A DNA stretch of 7,074 nt from an uncultured Pedobacter sp. GTDB lineage: Bacteria; Bacteroidota; Bacteroidia; Sphingobacteriales; Sphingobacteriaceae. The notes under the pieces were generated by a model. The model did no database searches and was not told where the DNA came from. It saw only the letters and a program-made list of their open reading frames with translations. The stretch is from positions 1 to 7,074 of the forward strand of contig CAMLDJ010000284.1 in assembly GCA_946478755.1 (NCBI GenBank), written 5' to 3'. Each line of letters opens with the position of its first letter. Position 1 is the stretch's first letter. This document shows positions 5,977-7,074 of the stretch, in pieces. Made by a program: the position numbers and the translations under genes.

Positions 5977-7074
5977 TTATTTTTCGTAGCTGCTCAGTGA
6001 GATGTCGACCGGCTTGTTGGTTCTCCAGGCTCCCGCGGTAAAATCGGGTACATCAATTGAGTTGGATCGGTTGGCAACTGAGCGCTCGCTTAAAGGTTTG
6101 ATGGCACTCCAGCTGGCAGCATCATATACATCTATATCTAAAGGCAAAGCGTTGCGCAAACAATAGATCAGACGCCAGTCCATCATAAAGTCCATGCCAC
6201 CATGTCCACCTATTTTTTTTGCCAGCTCACCAATTTTTTTCACGATAGGTGGCTGATATTTCGCTTCCAGCGCTTTCATCTCTTCGGGTGTGAACCAGTT
6301 TAAATGATTGGTCGCCACACGTGCCGGAAGCGGATATTTCTGGGCAATGGCTTTTGTACCGCTGATGAGGTGTAGCCTGGAATACGGGCGGGGTGAAGAG
6401 ACGTCATGTTGGATCATGATGGTCTTGCCCTTGCTGGTCCGGATGGTGCTGACGTTCATGTTGCCGCGAAAGTTTTTACCCCTGAATTCATCGTAAAAGC
6501 TATCTTTTGCAGCCAGTTCTTTGGCCATTGGCGCCATCATAAAATCATTACTCGATACGGATACCAGATAGTCCATTTTATCGCCACGGTTAAGGTCCAT
6601 TGCCTGGGCAATCGGCCCCAAGCCATGTGTAGGGTATAAATTTCCACTTTGATAATTGTCCCGCAAACGCCACATGTCCTGGTATTTGTCCTTCGAAAAG
6701 TTCTCTTCCAGCAGATCGTGTAAATAAGCCCCTTCTGCATGGACAATTTCTCCGAAAAAACCCTGGCGCACCATATTCAGGGTGAGCAGTTCAAAGAAAT
6801 CATAACAGCAGTTTTCGAGCATCATACAATGTTTCCTGGTCCGTTCAGAGGTTTCGACCAATTGCCAGCACTCTTCAATAGTTTCTGCTGCAGGCACCTC
6901 AACACCCACATGTTTGTCATGCTCCATTGAAAACACAGCCATCGGGGTATGCAGGTTCCAGGGGGTAGCAATGTAAACCAGATCAATATCATTGCGTTCA
7001 CACATTTTCTTCCATTCGTTTTCAGCGCCCATATACAGATCCGGTCTGTGCGGTGTATTTGCTATCGCTTTTTT
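5977..7074 (-). CDS. Gfo/Idh/MocA-family oxidoreductase, GH109 type (5' end outside window)
   Basis: The frame is open from the right edge to a TAA at 5979-5977, giving 365 visible residues. The ATG at 7032 is not taken as the start, because the frame continues upstream (KKAIANTPHRPDLY) and the Rossmann NAD-binding glycine motif and any leader must lie beyond the window. What remains is the family's middle and C-terminal parts: YIATPW, then VEVPAAETIEECWQL where ordinary Gfo/Idh/MocA dehydrogenases have EKP, then TSERTRKHCMMLENCCYDFFEL, NMVRQGFFGEIVHAEGAY and NLYPTHGLGP. The YPTH tyrosine and histidine match residues reported as important in the GH109 alpha-N-acetylgalactosaminidase from Elizabethkingia. 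GH109 enzymes cleave glycosides using a tightly bound NAD through transient oxidation at C3 of the sugar. The exact sugar cannot be told, since the family contains many uncharacterised branches. It may be in the same transcript as the downstream genes or in its own unit, because 211 bases separate them. Confidence 0.93.
   Translation of the reverse strand, partial: KKAIANTPHRPDLYMGAENEWKKMCERNDIDLVYIATPWNLHTPMAVFSMEHDKHVGVEVPAAETIEECWQLVETSERTRKHCMMLENCCYDFFELLTLNMVRQGFFGEIVHAEGAYLHDLLEENFSKDKYQDMWRLRDNYQSGNLYPTHGLGPIAQAMDLNRGDKMDYLVSVSSNDFMMAPMAKELAAKDSFYDEFRGKNFRGNMNVSTIRTSKGKTIMIQHDVSSPRPYSRLHLISGTKAIAQKYPLPARVATNHLNWFTPEEMKALEAKYQPPIVKKIGELAKKIGGHGGMDFMMDWRLIYCLRNALPLDIDVYDAASWSAIKPLSERSVANRSNSIDVPDFTAGAWRTNKPVDISLSSYEK

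Overview
The window looks like a chromosomal stretch from the phylum Bacteroidota, most likely Sphingobacteriaceae (Pedobacter or Mucilaginibacter type). This is inferred from the protein families and from intergenic DNA that is AT-rich and poor in Shine-Dalgarno sites, with a Bacteroidota-like -7 box (TAnnTTTG type). No rRNA, tRNA or marker gene is present to prove it. I see no insertion sequence, CRISPR array or tRNA. Every gene lies on the minus strand, so transcription runs from high to low coordinates.

In transcription order the layout is as follows. (1) A Gfo/Idh/MocA oxidoreductase of the GH109 type at 7074-5977, with its 5' end outside the window. (2) A 211-base intergenic region at 5976-5766 with a hairpin, a weak terminator-like stem with a T tract, and a long inverted repeat around a possible -7 box. 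(3) A tightly packed series: a secreted ceramidase-fold protein (5765-4392), a Tat-exported DegT-type PLP aminotransferase (4340-2922), a second secreted ceramidase-fold protein (2925-1543, ATGA overlap with the aminotransferase), a Tat-exported amidohydrolase (1527-547), and a beta-propeller-like protein with no signal peptide (505-1, 3' end outside the window). The gaps inside the series are 51, -4, 15 and 41 bases, so it is probably one operon.

Four of the five genes in the series encode proteins with export signals (two Sec, two Tat). Their families act on amide or amine bonds, and the GH109-type neighbour acts on N-acetylated sugars in characterised members. My inference is a periplasmic route for dismantling or remodelling an N-acylated amino sugar, aminocyclitol or related small molecule. 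Two points stand out. The PLP aminotransferase, a class that is normally cytoplasmic, carries a twin-arginine leader and keeps its catalytic lysine. The two ceramidase-fold paralogues keep the probable zinc-site histidines and glutamate but lack the serine nucleophile motif of true neutral ceramidases, so they probably are not ceramidases. The substrate cannot be read from the sequence, and no transporter, SusC/SusD pair or regulator gene lies in the window.
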